From NCBI GenBank assembly GCA_914767715.1, contig OU612065.1:7812001-7876000 (forward strand): 64,000 nt of DNA. The letters run 5' to 3'. Below the pieces are notes generated by a model. It was given only the letters and a program-made list of their open reading frames with translations, was not told where the DNA came from and did no database searches. Made by a program: the position numbers and the translations under genes. Every line of letters begins with the position of its first letter. The first letter of the stretch is position 1. Positions 48,201 through 64,000 of this stretch are shown here, piece after piece. This stretch comes from Membranipora membranacea. Taxonomy: Eukaryota > Bryozoa > Gymnolaemata > Cheilostomatida > Membraniporidae.

Positions 48201-50835
48201 GAGACTCGGGCATGAAGAGGAGAATGAATAATATATCGAGCACCGCCACAGCAGTGGCCATTATTATAACTACATTTTGACTATACACGTTTTCCACAAA
48301 GGCACCAATGGCTGGACTGGTAATAAGACTAGCTGCAAATGTGGCTGAGACCTACAAAGAGCAGGGAAATTCTCAATTAAACATCATTGTATCTATATCA
48401 TATTCATACATCATATATGTAGATAGGAAAAAGAGTAAGGATATCCTTAACATGTGGAAGTGACAACACCAAATAAAGGCAATTACAGCTTAATATGGTG
48501 GTCACCGATTCATAGTTTTATAGGTTCAAAAACAATTACAACCAATCATTTTTGCTATCATAGCATATTACAATCAAAACTCATCACAGTATTTCCACCA
48601 TAGTTCTGATCAAAAACTGCAAGTTCACCACTTCCCTTGGATTGTTTTGGGACAAAAATACCCGCGGAGAATTCAACTGTGAGCAAGTATTTGAGTCGGA
48701 TTAACAAAATAATAGGGAGCATCAAAACTTCCTAGCCAGTAGAACATAATAACACAATTCGTGTCCGGTTGATTGAGTTTGAGTTCACTTCCTCATTTTC
48801 AATCTTGTATGATTCAGTAGCAGTGACCATGGTGAGCGACTAGGTATTCGATGCACTATAATGACATTATAAGTACTCACCAATCCGTAGGCTGAACTAC
48901 GATCTTCTTCAGAAGTAATATCTGCTACATAGGCAAATACCACACTGAATGTCACAGCAAAAGCCCCCGATAATGAGATCAGTGCGAAATACCACCTACA
49001 CGAATAAGTATCACATGTGATACGAAAATTTATTTGAATTCGATTTTTTGTAAGGTTTCCCAAATTGTCTTTATGTCAAACGATGACTGCAACAGTGAGA
49101 AACCAATAACAAATAGTTCATAATCAACCATGAACCTTGCCCATCACATACCAACCTCTCCGTCAAGTTTGAATGCCAATCCAGCTTCTATGAAAGAAAT
49201 GACGGGTACCAGCACTTTTTCACATGATTATAATGTATGTGGCATTATCTTGTAGCATAATCAAATTAGTGGTTAAGAGAAAGGCAACACTTACCATGGA
49301 CTTATCATCATGAAAGGAATTGGAGCGCAGGTGAATGCGACAGTTAATAATAAAAAAGGTTTTCGCCCAATGACATCTGACAGAGCACCAACCATAGGAG
49401 CACTGAGAAATGAAAGTATACCCTACAAGTAGACAATATGAAAAGTGTTATAAAATGGAAAGTTAATAGCTAAAGCAGACCAACACCACATTCGAGAGTT
49501 TTAAAAATGAAGTTTATTGGCAAGAATCTAACAAGCAATTCTAGGTGACTGATGGGCTTTAAACCAGTAAATAAGGAATACTAAGACGTCATGATGATTC
49601 AGAGTGACCATAAGGTTCACTTGGATTAAGACTGTATAACCCATACAACTTGAAGAGTATCCTCTGCGAAAGATGATTGTAAAAGGGTATTGGCGACAAA
49701 GAGAAAGGTCAAGATCATTTGGTTAGCTACTCGACAAAGCCATCCAACGTGGGTACGCTAAAGATGGTGGTCGAAAGATCGAGCATGTAACCACATTCTA
49801 CCAATCTACCAATAGTATGATAATCAGCTATCATTAAACATAATCTAACCAGAAACGAAGATATATTAATATTGTAGTAACTCACCTTTACACCCTGAAT
49901 TAGTCCATTACATAAAAATGTGTGCTCCGGAAATGTCCGATGTGTGATCTACAAAATATACCGAGTCAATAACAAATATCTGCCAGCATATACTATGAAA
50001 AGTCCTCACATTACAAAAGCCACCCCCTTGAAAGTCTCAACTGGATAGTAGAGTATTATAGTTGTAAGCAGACTGGTTATGGATGTTTAACAAATGGGGA
50101 GTGTAATACGATGGCAGGTTCTGGTTATAACTTACTGTAATAGTGGGTGTTGTGAGCAATCCCCATGCAAAAAACTCTAAGAATATGACGACTAGAGCAT
50201 GATATACGGACGGCTTTATCTTTGTATCTGTACTCTAAAAAATAAAACGTTACCATATTATCGTATGTCAGGCTAGGATCAGGATCTTGAAGTCAGTTAA
50301 AGCACACTGCTATCGACCAATTCTTGCACTATTTGCTTACTGTAGACGTAAGCCAGAGTCATAGTGACTGTCTCAATTGTCATACTTCGAATGAATTCGC
50401 TTTCTCCAGACCTATTGGCGTTAAAACTTGGTCCAACGGAAAGTAATTTTATATGTATCAGAGTTAGCGGATAGGTATAGTTGCAATCAAAGCAACATGG
50501 CGGCCGTAGGTTGTGGAGCCAATCCAATGAATTGAATAACCACCATAATAATAATAACAAGTTTAGTAGTTCGCACATTTCACCATCAGATATGTTTACC
50601 AATCAAAGCTGTTGGTGGTATTGTTGGTAGCAGTAATTGGAGGTAATACCCACTTTTTTAATAAAATTTACAAAAAGTATAAAAGCATTACGTGTATAAT
50701 GCAAATGAATGGATATTGGGCAAGCTGTTACTTTGTTTGGTTTTTACTTACAAAAATTGAGATATCATCAAGTGGTATCAGTTTGGAACGCATTACACTT
50801 CCAACCACCCTCTTTGATCGCTTAGATCCGACCAT
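44213..50835 (-). CDS. MFSD14: MFSD14 (HIAT1)-like major facilitator transporter
   Basis: 13 exons on the minus strand chain in phase to exactly 500 codons plus stop: 50835-50752, 50234-50136, 49948-49886, 49422-49295, 48995-48881, 48351-48127, 47769-47656, 47013-46942, 46271-46159, 45951-45854, 45484-45294, 45099-44913, 44226-44213. The protein is strongly MFSD14A/B-like throughout: VIFLEFFAWGLLTTPT, CNGLIQGVKGILSFLSAP, GALSDVIGRKPFLLLTV (the MFS signature between helices 2 and 3), FAYVADITSEEDRSSAYGLV, SLPEKMRP and GIRGLCNGLGPALFGFIFYLFDV. Human MFSD14A is 490 aa with 12 membrane helices, and MFSD14A/B are known orphan transporters; the substrate is not established. The N-terminal 28 residues are basic (MVGSKRSKRVVGS) and family-divergent. 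The last coding exon is only 14 nt and adds GYSY before the TAG; it is supported by phase and a good TTTTGCAG acceptor. Confidence 0.96.
45172..45215. repeat. (TA)n tract
   Basis: About 12 TA units then AAATAAAAATATATATAC, in the MFSD14 intron between exons 45484-45294 and 45099-44913, within 75 bp of the splice acceptor. Confidence 0.9.
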
Positions 50836-51383
50836 TGTATAATCTTCCTTAGATGAGAAATCAGCTGGCTTCTACTAGACAGTACATTTCTTTACAAATA
50901 CAAGTGAGAGTTAGAAAGCAGTAAGTAAGTGACAGATATCAATTATTTCCATACTCTCACTCACTCCCAGATGTTTTTGAGACACTCTCAAAAAAAGGAT
51001 ATCCTGTTGTATATAAATAATGATAAAACCACAAGTGATGTTTTGAGGCTTTAAAATATTGACCAATCAAAAATGGCCATTGAATGGGGTTTAATATTTC
51101 ACGCCAGCGAGCCCGCCAAGTCATGGCAGGTGCCCCTAGGTGCTCTGGGGAGATATACAGTAATAACATTACACGGTACAGACAGTTGACATACATGCAA
51201 TGCTTCACCTCCATGTAACAGGTAAAGACCCTGTCAGTTGTCCCATGTTTCTTACGTAGATCTGTGAGCGGAAGACGTCTGTGGATTCAACTATACTCAT
51301 CTGTGCTTCTTGTGCGTTTCTGTGAATACATCGTAACAATAATGCAGGTGCTTGTGCTGGAACAAAAGAGAGGAGTATAGAGA

Positions 51384-52930
51384 TTAGTAGGTTTTGGTCA
51401 GGATGCCAGCTGCAGCAGCTCTGAAGGCGTCCACTGTGACCACAGACGTCACACTTGGTGGCAAGGAGTTCCACAGGACGATCGTGTCAGGGATGTACGA
51501 ATTCTGGAAAGCCACTGTTCTACAATGGAGCTGAGTGTACTTCTCAGGGTGAATAGCTGATTGACGAAGAGCTATCTGTACATCAATGAGATTGTTGATC
51601 ATTTTGTACAGCAGAATCACTCTGTTGATCTTGCGGCGTGCCTGCATACTTTCCCAGCCAAGTTGATTTTTCATTGCTGAAACACTGCTGAATCTTGAGT
51701 AGTCATTGCTCACGAAGCGAGCGGCTCTGTTTTGCACTGCTTCAAGCTGCTGGATCTGGTTGTGATGGTGTGGGTCCCAGATGGAGCTGCAGTATTCAAG
51801 CTGGGGGTGTACAAGCGTCTTATAGCTGAGATCCTTATGTGATCTTGGACAGCTGGATATATTCCGCTGTAGGAACGACAGTGAATGGTTGGCTTTTCCT
51901 GATATTGTCTTTATGTGAGGTCTCCATGATAGGTCTTTGCTGATGATGACACCGAGGTACTTTGCAGAGTCAACAGCTATTAGGTCATGTTCTCTGATTG
52001 AGTAGGTCTTCAGTACTGGTTTTTTCTTCCTTGTGACTCGTAAGATGTTACACTTGTTTGGATGGAATGCCATTCCCCAGTCCTTCTCCCGGTGAAGCAG
52101 AGAGTTGAGATCAGTTTGTAGATTCTCGGTATCTTGGTTGGACTGTATCTTTCGATAGACCACAGCGTCATCAGCAAAAAGACGAACAGTTGACTTCTCT
52201 GTTGTATAGTCTGGCATATCATTTATGTGGAGGAGAAATAGTAGTGGACCTAGGACACTGCCTTGTGGTACTCCCGAGGTGACATCCGATGTTTGGGATG
52301 ACTTTCCTTCGACCACTACTTCTTGTGTTCTATTAGATAGAAAGGCTTCAATCCACAGGAGGGTATGTTCATCTATCCCGAAGAATTTCAGCTTGTAAAG
52401 AAGAAGTGAGTGGGGGACCTTGTCAAAGGCCTTGGAAAAGTCAAGGAGAATGACGCCAGTCTGTCCATTTTCCTCTAGTGAGTAATGGAGGTCATTTGTA
52501 GTCAGGATCAGTTGGCTTTCACAAGATCTATTTTGCGAAAACCATGCTAAGCATCGTTTAGAGCTTGGTGTTTGTCAAGATGGCGGTGGATTGCACTTGT
52601 TAATATGTGCTCGGCAGTTTTACATAGTATTGATGTGAGAGATACCGGTCGATAGTTTTCGGCCAGGCATTTCTTACCCTTCTTGAAGATAGGTGTCACT
52701 TTTGCACGAGTCCAGTCCTGGGGAAGCTCACCTTGCTTAAGAGTTGCTTGAAAAAGGGTGACTAGAGTTGGTGACAGCTCTGTTGCGAGGGTTTTAAGCA
52801 GTTTTGCACTGATTTTGTCCGGTCCTTTAGACTTGTGCTCGTCCAGGTTCTGCATAATCGGGCTTTGTGGCAAACCTCTGACAGAGTGACCATTTAGCTC
52901 ATTGTGAATAAATGCTGACATATAAGTGGG
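51384..52930 (-). pseudogene. LINE reverse transcriptase fragment 1 (CR1/Jockey-like), decayed
   Basis: Minus-strand non-LTR reverse transcriptase. The N-terminal piece (52921-52547) has the fingers region GPDKISAKLLK and VTPIFKKGKKCLAENYRPVS. It meets an in-frame TAG at 52547-52549, where related elements continue, followed within about 15 bp by a frame change. The frame then resumes near 52530 through LDFSKAFDKVPH, GVPQGSVLGPLLF and the catalytic FADD box, KYLGVIIS and a thumb/connection region, and ends at 51384. The endonuclease and ORF1 regions are absent, so it is 5'-truncated near 52930. Stop plus frameshift make it inactive. It lies about 550 bp upstream of the MFSD14 start codon, in the same orientation. 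Confidence 0.92.
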
Positions 52931-53129
52931 ATCTCGGATCAGTCCATGGCAGCAGGGAGATGGCAGTATCTATAATGCCCCTAATGATGTTTGTGCTTAA
53001 AAAGTTTCAAATAAAACTTATCAACGGCCATCATGGGCCATCATGTGAAATTTCTCAGCTCAGCGCGATGGTCATTGGTATTGTAAAACTGCATGCTTGC
53101 AATAACTAACAGCTGTTGTTACTCCTTGA

Positions 53130-54262
53130 TTATTTATTTTTTTTAATACTTTTTATTGGCATCAAAAGTCATCTCATTTGAAATGTTTTGCACTCAGTGC
53201 CAGAAAACAATTTTTTTTTATAACAAAAAAAGAGAAACAGAAGGGAAATAATATCATCAATGATGTTGGTCAGGTCGATAATATATGGTTGAAAAGTAAA
53301 GTTTTGAATGAACTGAACTTCTCTTTAGATCTCAAATGTAACGGTAAAGAATTGTATGTAGCAGAAACTTTGTATCTTAGATTGTCTGTATGATATAAAA
53401 GTAAATGTTTATCACGAAAATTGAACTTGGTAGTGTTTTTAAATCCTCTATATATAAATGGAGGTGTTAAAAAATTGTTTATCTTATGCGCAAAAAGTGA
53501 AGTGAAATAACAAACAAGCTTAGGAAGAGGTAGGAGTTGTAATGATTGTGTAATGGATTCGGTTGAAATGAGATAATACGGGATGTAATGCACATCGGCG
53601 ATAATGCGTAAAGCCCGTTTTTGCAACAAAAATAATCTATTGAGGGCATTATTGCAGGACAAGTTGCCAATGATATGGATACCATATATAAGGTGACAAT
53701 AGATAAACTGGAAGTAAAATGTGCGGGCACTTGCTATATCCAAGAAGTATCTCAAATTTTGAAGTAGGTAAACATTCCGTTGTACCTTTTTATATACATA
53801 CTCTAGATGATCCTGCCATGAAAGCGAGTCATTCAACACAAAACCCAGAAGCCTTGTAGTTCTCTGTCTGTTTAGTTTTTCATGCCCTATGTACAGTTCC
53901 AGGTCATAAAGCGGATCTGAGATATTAAGTAGCATGTAATGAGATTTCTGAACATTTATAACCATCCGGTTACGATTGCACCAATCCAAAATGCCACTTA
54001 AATCTTCAGATGCCTTTGCCTTTAGTTGCTGAAGGTTTTTATTAGATGACAGGAACACTGTATCATCAGCATATGCATATGATGATGAGTCTGATTTTGA
54101 TGAAGTTAATAAATCATTTATGAAGATGAGAAACAAAGTTGGTGCTAGGATTGAACCTTGAGGGACCCCTATTGTGATAGGCAATCTACAAGATTCAATA
54201 TTATTGAGTTTAACAAACTGCCTTCTGTCTGTCAGAAAGGTGTCAAGAAGTTTTAACATATT
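53130..54262 (-). pseudogene. LINE reverse transcriptase fragment 2 (5'-truncated)
   Basis: Open minus-strand frame of 329 codons (54259-53270) beginning in the middle of a reverse transcriptase: GVPQGSILAPTLFLIFINDLL, catalytic AYADDTVF, MVINVQKSHYM, TRLLGFVLNDSLSWQDHL, then a C-terminal region ending FSSFKTLLFNHIL. No stop or frameshift interrupts the remaining frame, so it inserted more recently or decayed less than fragment 1. It is not the same family: sequence and catalytic context (YADD versus FADD) differ. Upstream domains are missing. T-rich stretches on the + strand near 53130-53220 may mark the 3' tail. Only about 200-350 bp separates it from fragment 1. Confidence 0.92.
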
Positions 54263-54589
54263 TCCTCCGATGCCGCATTATATTTATAACTCACATGTAA
54301 TGCCTCCTTGCCCTAGCTATATTTTTCAGCGATTTTCTTGTCACTAATATTGATGATTTCTGTATTATTACCCACCAACAGGCTTTGTAATATCATCGTT
54401 CTGTATAGTAGTAGCGCTTGTGAATTATGGTAGTCTGGTGCAGAGTCATTTATAGAGGTCGCCACTGAGCCAAGTTACGTACTGCATTCTTCTATCTCTT
54501 ACCAATCTGAATTCAACTCTTCCTTGTAGGCTCACATATCGTCATTTAAGATTGACTTAAATGCTCTTATTGTGGAAGCAGTTTGAAAT

Positions 54590-56610
54590 ATGGTGACCAC
54601 TAGAAGCGGTCTCAGACTACGACGTCATGATGTAAGATTTAAGAGAGGTGCAACAGTCCGCAGAATACTGGACTATGATGACAGCCACTATGATTTTGAG
54701 GTTAACAACGAACCCATATCTTCATCATTTCAAGAAAAGTCACAGCTTTCCCCACTACGCAGTATTTTGTCAGTGACAAAGTCCAACAGCGCTCATCTCA
54801 ACGGACATTCATCTCCAGGCCCTAATACTCAACTTCAGCCATTGACTACCAATTACGTAAACTCTGTTATCAGTGCTGACTATGAAGGCAGCACTAGGAC
54901 AGATCATTCACACAATGGTGAAAGTTCTATTCTATATGATGTTTCTGAAAGGGATGAGACAAGACATTCTCTACTCTGGGATACTCTCCTTTTTATTTGT
55001 ATCACTGCAGTAGGAGTTTATTCAGCCAATTATGCATGTAAGTATCATGGGAAAAATATTTCATTTATTAAATCATAACGAATCATGTGAGGCATAGAAT
55101 AAGTTCGTGCATTGAAGTAACATCCAGTTTTTATGGCTGATGTTGATCTGGACTGAGAATATCGACTGCTGATCGAGAACAGCGATGCATGCTTTTGAAT
55201 GTAGCATGTATACTGGAAGTTAAGTTTGAAATAGTACAATGTATGCTATACTGCTGTTTCAGATGAATTACTTGGATATCGCTTCTTTACCATTCTAATC
55301 TCCCTGTTCATCACCATCTTCACATACAACATAGTATACTTTGACAGTGATCAGCCAGGAGTTATGCCACCATCACCAATATCACCAGCTCAGTACAGGT
55401 ATTTGTTTTTAATAAGACCAGAAATGTATTTAGCTAGGAAATCTAAGTTTTGGGTATAACATAACAATCTGATGACTGGGAATGGTAAGAACAAGTTGAC
55501 GGAGGACTTAGATTAAATGAGGCCATCACTTGATGATGACTTTTGGCAAAAAAACACATGCCGATACCCAAAAATGAGGCAGTGATGCATCAAGTTTCTC
55601 ACATAAACTCATATTAAAACATAAGTCTATTAGTATCAGGTGTCACATGAATGATTTTGAATTCACTCCAGGATTTGTAAGCATCAAATGCAAAAATTCA
55701 CCGTCTGATTAAATACTTACTGTAGCAGATTTTCTGATTGACAGTGTTAGTTCATAACTGTAAGCATTTTGTGTTTGTGCAAGTGTAACCTGGTATAAAG
55801 CAACTGTTTGTTTTTGAATTTTTGGTGCAATATTAAGTCGTCTGTTGTTGATTTTGTTTGCAAGGAAATAGCACTTGTCTGTAAAGTGTGCATTTACCTA
55901 TGTGTTGACTAAATTGTTTATTCCTTGTGATTATCACCACAGACTCCAGTTATGCACAGCCAAACTGTACCGCTGTATTTGTTAGTGTTATCATGTAACA
56001 TTTGATTGTGTAGTGCAATGAATTAGGACTTATCCCAACTCCTTGGTGCATGGATTTACAATCACAAAGCCTTGGTCATATAGGCTCTAGTCCTAAAGCA
56101 TGCTGCTACCAAGCAGTAAGAGCCTAGCCATGTCACGCGGCTACTTTGTTGACAAGGGTTGTATGCGCCTCCATTGCTGCTACACAAACCACGTTTGAAA
56201 AATTTAGAATTCTATGTATTGCCCAAATCGGCTTATATAGCAACATTCTTGCAAAAGGAGCTTTCCAGTAACTTATATTATCTGTTATGAGTGAACCACT
56301 GTGGAAGAAAATAATACCGATGCCTATGTCACTACTATGCACTTCTGCATTACAAATATTATGGGAGGAAATGAGTCAGACTAGGACCAGTCGCATGGAT
56401 CATAGAGATCGGATGATACAGGGGTTCATATGTAGGGAAGACTTCAGATTTTGTATTTACATAAATAACAATACTGACTTCCCTTTGTATCATTACAGGC
56501 GAATGTCGGGACACAGCTACCATCTCACATATGTGATGTGTATCGTTAATGCTGTTGTGTTCTTAGTAGCAGAACACCTGATGCAATCACTATCCGTACC
56601 TGCACTGTAA
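54590..56610 (+). CDS. Unidentified three-helix membrane protein
   Basis: Three exons, 54590-55037, 55263-55398 and 56499-56610, join in phase to 231 codons plus TAA. Donors GTAAGT and GTATTT and acceptors TTTCAG and TTACAG are good. Residues 1-125 are hydrophilic, start MVTTRSGLRLRRHDVRFKRG (strongly basic) and continue Ser/Asn-rich, likely disordered. Predicted membrane helices: about 128-148 (LLWDTLLFICITAVGVYSANY), 157-177 (FFTILISLFITIFTYNIVYF) and 203-223 (YHLTYVMCIVNAVVFLVAEHLM). The short PPSPISPAQYR loop joins helices 2 and 3. The basic disordered head with C-terminal helices suggests an ER or nuclear-envelope protein, which is inference only. I do not recognise the family. An alternative start further upstream is not excluded; the ATG context TATGG is acceptable. 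Confidence 0.75.
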
Positions 56611-57940
56611 GACATTAAAGTGATACTCGACAACATAACCTACAAGCCGTGCCAAACCATGAGTTTGGCATAATTTATGTGACTGTTTTACTATTATATT
56701 ATCATGTTGTACCAGTACTCTTTTGATTGAGGAAATATTCACATGAGGTATCGTGACTTCAGTCACTTGGTGGGGCAACAGACTAAACGTTCATCATCCT
56801 GATATGATACATGAATGTGACATGAAAATTTTGCTCAGAAAACAAATGTTATCTACCCTTCCTTGGTTTATCCATGAGTCATAATTACCCACTTTAAATC
56901 ACTCTGGCCACAATTCCCATTCTCTGGGTTCAAGTTGTAAATATCTCTCTATTTTTGTTTGATCAAGAGAGGATTATTAGACCATGTTTGTTCGGTGACA
57001 GTAAGTTATACTACCACAAATTGGAATGGACAACTAAATGGAGGTGACATAATGGCTTAGTAATCCCCATAGAGGGCGACGAATCTGCACAACCAATTAT
57101 AAGCGCTGCCTCTTGATGACTAAGAAAAACAATGCTACTTTGTATAATGATATTTATCTTTGAATTTCTATTCTCTATTGTATATCTGTTTACAGATTTT
57201 TCTACTATTTATTACTGCACCCTTTTATTTGCAGTCAGGGTATAAACAAAATCTCTATGGTAATGAAGCTAGTGAGCCACAATAAATAATCAGGCTGTTT
57301 GATTAGGCATAATTGAATAATTCAGGTATTTTGTAGTCTATATTTTTCATTACAATCAATTACAAATGTTTGCTATTGACTTTAACTCTACTCTACTCTG
57401 ATTCTATCCAAATTCATTGATGGAATAAAAATTTAGAATGCTATATTGGATAATTAATATTTCAGAGACCATACGTTCACATTGCTGTTTGCAAACTTCA
57501 GAGACAATAACTGGGAACTTGTAATCAATATTTTGGCTTGTCACAGTGAGAGTCAAACTCCCTTATCCATGACCAACAACAAAGGTTTTCACACTAGATT
57601 ACGAAATTGCATTTCAGTAGTAATGGCATCAGTTCAATGATCAGTCAATGATTTGCTATCTGATAATATGCATGCTTGATTGGGCAACAACTTCTGTCTA
57701 AAGGCTCAGTCAGTGGGATAGTTCTTATGGTGCGCTGTTGTTTTAAATGCCAATTACTCCAGAAAAAAAAAGATCATCCTTGCATTTGCAGAGAAACAAG
57801 ATAAATCCATACTAATAACCTGTTGATACTCAGAAAAATACTAATTGTAATTCAGCGTTCGGTCATACTCTCCTGTTCTTTCTGTCTTATCTGTTCCTAC
57901 TTCCTCAGTACATACACCTGATTTTGACGGCTTGTCAGTG
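56611..57940. other. Convergent 3' flank between the membrane-protein gene and METTL5
   Basis: 1.3 kb of AT-rich sequence between two convergent stop codons. It should contain both 3' UTRs and cleavage sites. I see no exon-like segment, repeat array or structured element that I can support. Confidence 0.5.
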
Positions 57941-62807
<4,867 letters not shown>

Positions 62808-62970
62808 ATGGGCTTTTTTGGAAAAAAGAAAAAGTCCGATGGAACATCGAATCCTGCTGGTGCATCTAATAGCTCAAATGGAAATCACTCAACTTCCAGT
62901 CATCACATAAGGCAGCAGCAGCTCAACAAAGGATCAGTATATCCAAACAAGAGCGTCAGATTCGCAGCCG
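62808..62970 (+). CDS. First coding exon of an unidentified gene (continues beyond window)
   Basis: ATG at 62808 in a strong context (AGCATGGGC), preceded by another in-frame ATG at 62793. The frame reads MGFFGKKKKSDGTSNPAGAS, then Ser/Asn/His-rich sequence and SVYPNKSVRFAAG, ending at a splice donor (GCAGCCG|GTTAGT) near 62970. A Gly directly after Met followed by a lysine cluster suggests possible N-myristoylation plus electrostatic membrane binding. The rest is polar and probably disordered. The next exon is not visible in the remaining 1 kb, so the gene is partial and its family is not recognisable. Confidence 0.55.
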
Positions 62971-64000
62971 GTTAGTATTTCATTCCTACTGCAGCTTTAG
63001 TATCATTCTTGGTTGTAGTATTTGTCATATCGGTTGTCTCAGTTGGCTATAAAATTGAGTTCTACAAATCGCTGCCAGTGATTTACAATGGTATAATTTG
63101 GCAAATCGGATAAGATAGGCTCTGCGTTATGAGCAATGTGTAGGCCTAACTGCTTGAAAGTTGAATTTCACACAGGGGCCTAGATATTTTTGGTTAGGTT
63201 TGTGAATGTGTGGAGGGTAGTTTAATCCTTAGACTTTGGTCCATATTTCTGTTTTACACGGATGACTAAGTACCTTTGGATTAATTATTAATAGCAGTTG
63301 AGTACAGGTGTGAAGTAGCTAAAGGTTTGGTGTGGATAATCTCCACTTTTATGCATGGAGTAATTTACTTCTGTATGTATGTTAATTTTGTCAGATCAAA
63401 ATTCAATGTCATCCACACAAACATAAATGAAAAATCAATGAATTATTGAACAAGGTCTCAATAGGACAGTATTTATGTTAGTGTTATTCTTGCTTGTCTA
63501 TTTACTGAGTTTTCATGACCAGGGCCATATTACAAGTACTGAAAGCTAGCCAGTTTTCTTGTTTCCACAATGCGACATAATACCAGATTTAAGTGGATCT
63601 ATTCAGAAAACTTGTTTGTCTTCACAACACATCTTTGCTCATATTCTCTGAGAAAGTCAGCAGATGAAAATGTGTTAGACTAGCTGCAACCTTGTGTACT
63701 TCTGTATGACACTCAGTGTGACAAACAGAAGCTGGCAGAGACTTTCGCTAAATGACAACCGTGTTCCTTAGTTATTCACTTTGAACATATCATGACCAGC
63801 TTTACAATAGGGCTAAATACTGCCATTATCACCCCTTATGCTGTGACAAACGGATGAAACGATTATTCCATTATTTAGTGATATGATTATAAAGACTAGT
63901 CAGACCAGTGCTAGGTCTCAAGTGTTTGTAGTCTGAATCACTGCTCAGTCCTAACCTTTGTTCCATTGAAAACCTCATTTCAATCCTACAAATCAACTAC
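62971..64000. other. Intron of the last gene
   Basis: About 1 kb of AT-rich sequence after the donor at 62970. I see no exon, repeat array or element that I can support. Confidence 0.4.

Noticed and set aside
53479-53730. 83-codon minus ORF and the 70-codon ORF at 52010-52222
   Set aside because: Shadow frames of the LINE reverse transcriptases.

Overview
This is a eukaryotic, almost certainly animal, genomic window. Every gene is broken into short exons with GT-AG introns of mostly 100-600 bp. The recognisable genes (a TMEM24/C2CD2-like protein, the Ski-complex scaffold TTC37/SKIC3, a TAPL/ABCB10-like half transporter, MFSD14/HIAT1, METTL5) are typical of metazoans. The DNA is AT-rich with many small palindromic elements, tRNA-derived SINE-like copies and two decayed LINE fragments. 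An invertebrate, possibly an early-branching animal such as a sponge or cnidarian, would fit, but the sequence alone does not settle the species.

Layout from left to right. (1) 1-3723 (+): 3' part of a C2-domain gene with a polybasic C-terminus, tentatively C2CD2/C2CD2L-like. (2) 4139-22343 (-): TTC37/SKIC3, 35 exons that I could chain in consistent phase into about 1,501 codons. One intron carries a 2,758-bp array of exactly 197 copies of a 14-bp unit (9233-11990). Other introns carry a (CATA)n tract touching a splice donor, a foldback element of about 510 bp, a smaller foldback element and SINE-like sequences. (3) 22344-25957: intergenic region between the divergent TTC37 and ABC transporter genes, holding two large palindromic repeats of one dispersed family. 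(4) 25958-39795 (+): ABCB half transporter, 16 exons, about 803 aa, with an extra N-terminal membrane domain (TMD0). (5) 39796-44212: a (TATAG)n tract set inside an inverted repeat, a polyadenylated retro-insertion-like tail, and a possible small + strand gene end. (6) 44213-50835 (-): MFSD14 transporter, 13 exons, 500 aa. (7) 51384-54259 (-): two unrelated, 5'-truncated LINE reverse-transcriptase fragments. (8) 54590-56610 (+): unidentified 231-aa three-helix membrane protein. (9) 57941-61728 (-): METTL5, the 18S rRNA m6A methyltransferase, 4 exons, 213 aa. (10) 62808-end (+): first exon of an unidentified basic, possibly myristoylated protein that runs off the window.

The genes do not form a pathway; this is ordinary animal gene order with alternating orientation. 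RNA-related genes present are TTC37 (cytoplasmic RNA decay with the exosome) and METTL5 (ribosomal RNA modification). The membrane genes are the C2 protein, the ABC transporter, MFSD14 and the three-helix protein. The most unusual features are in the introns of TTC37: on the transcribed strand the 14-bp array repeats the consensus U1 splice-donor core GTAAGT 197 times, and a second TTC37 intron begins directly in a GTATGT-rich microsatellite. Exon boundaries were placed by eye and may be off by one or two bases.
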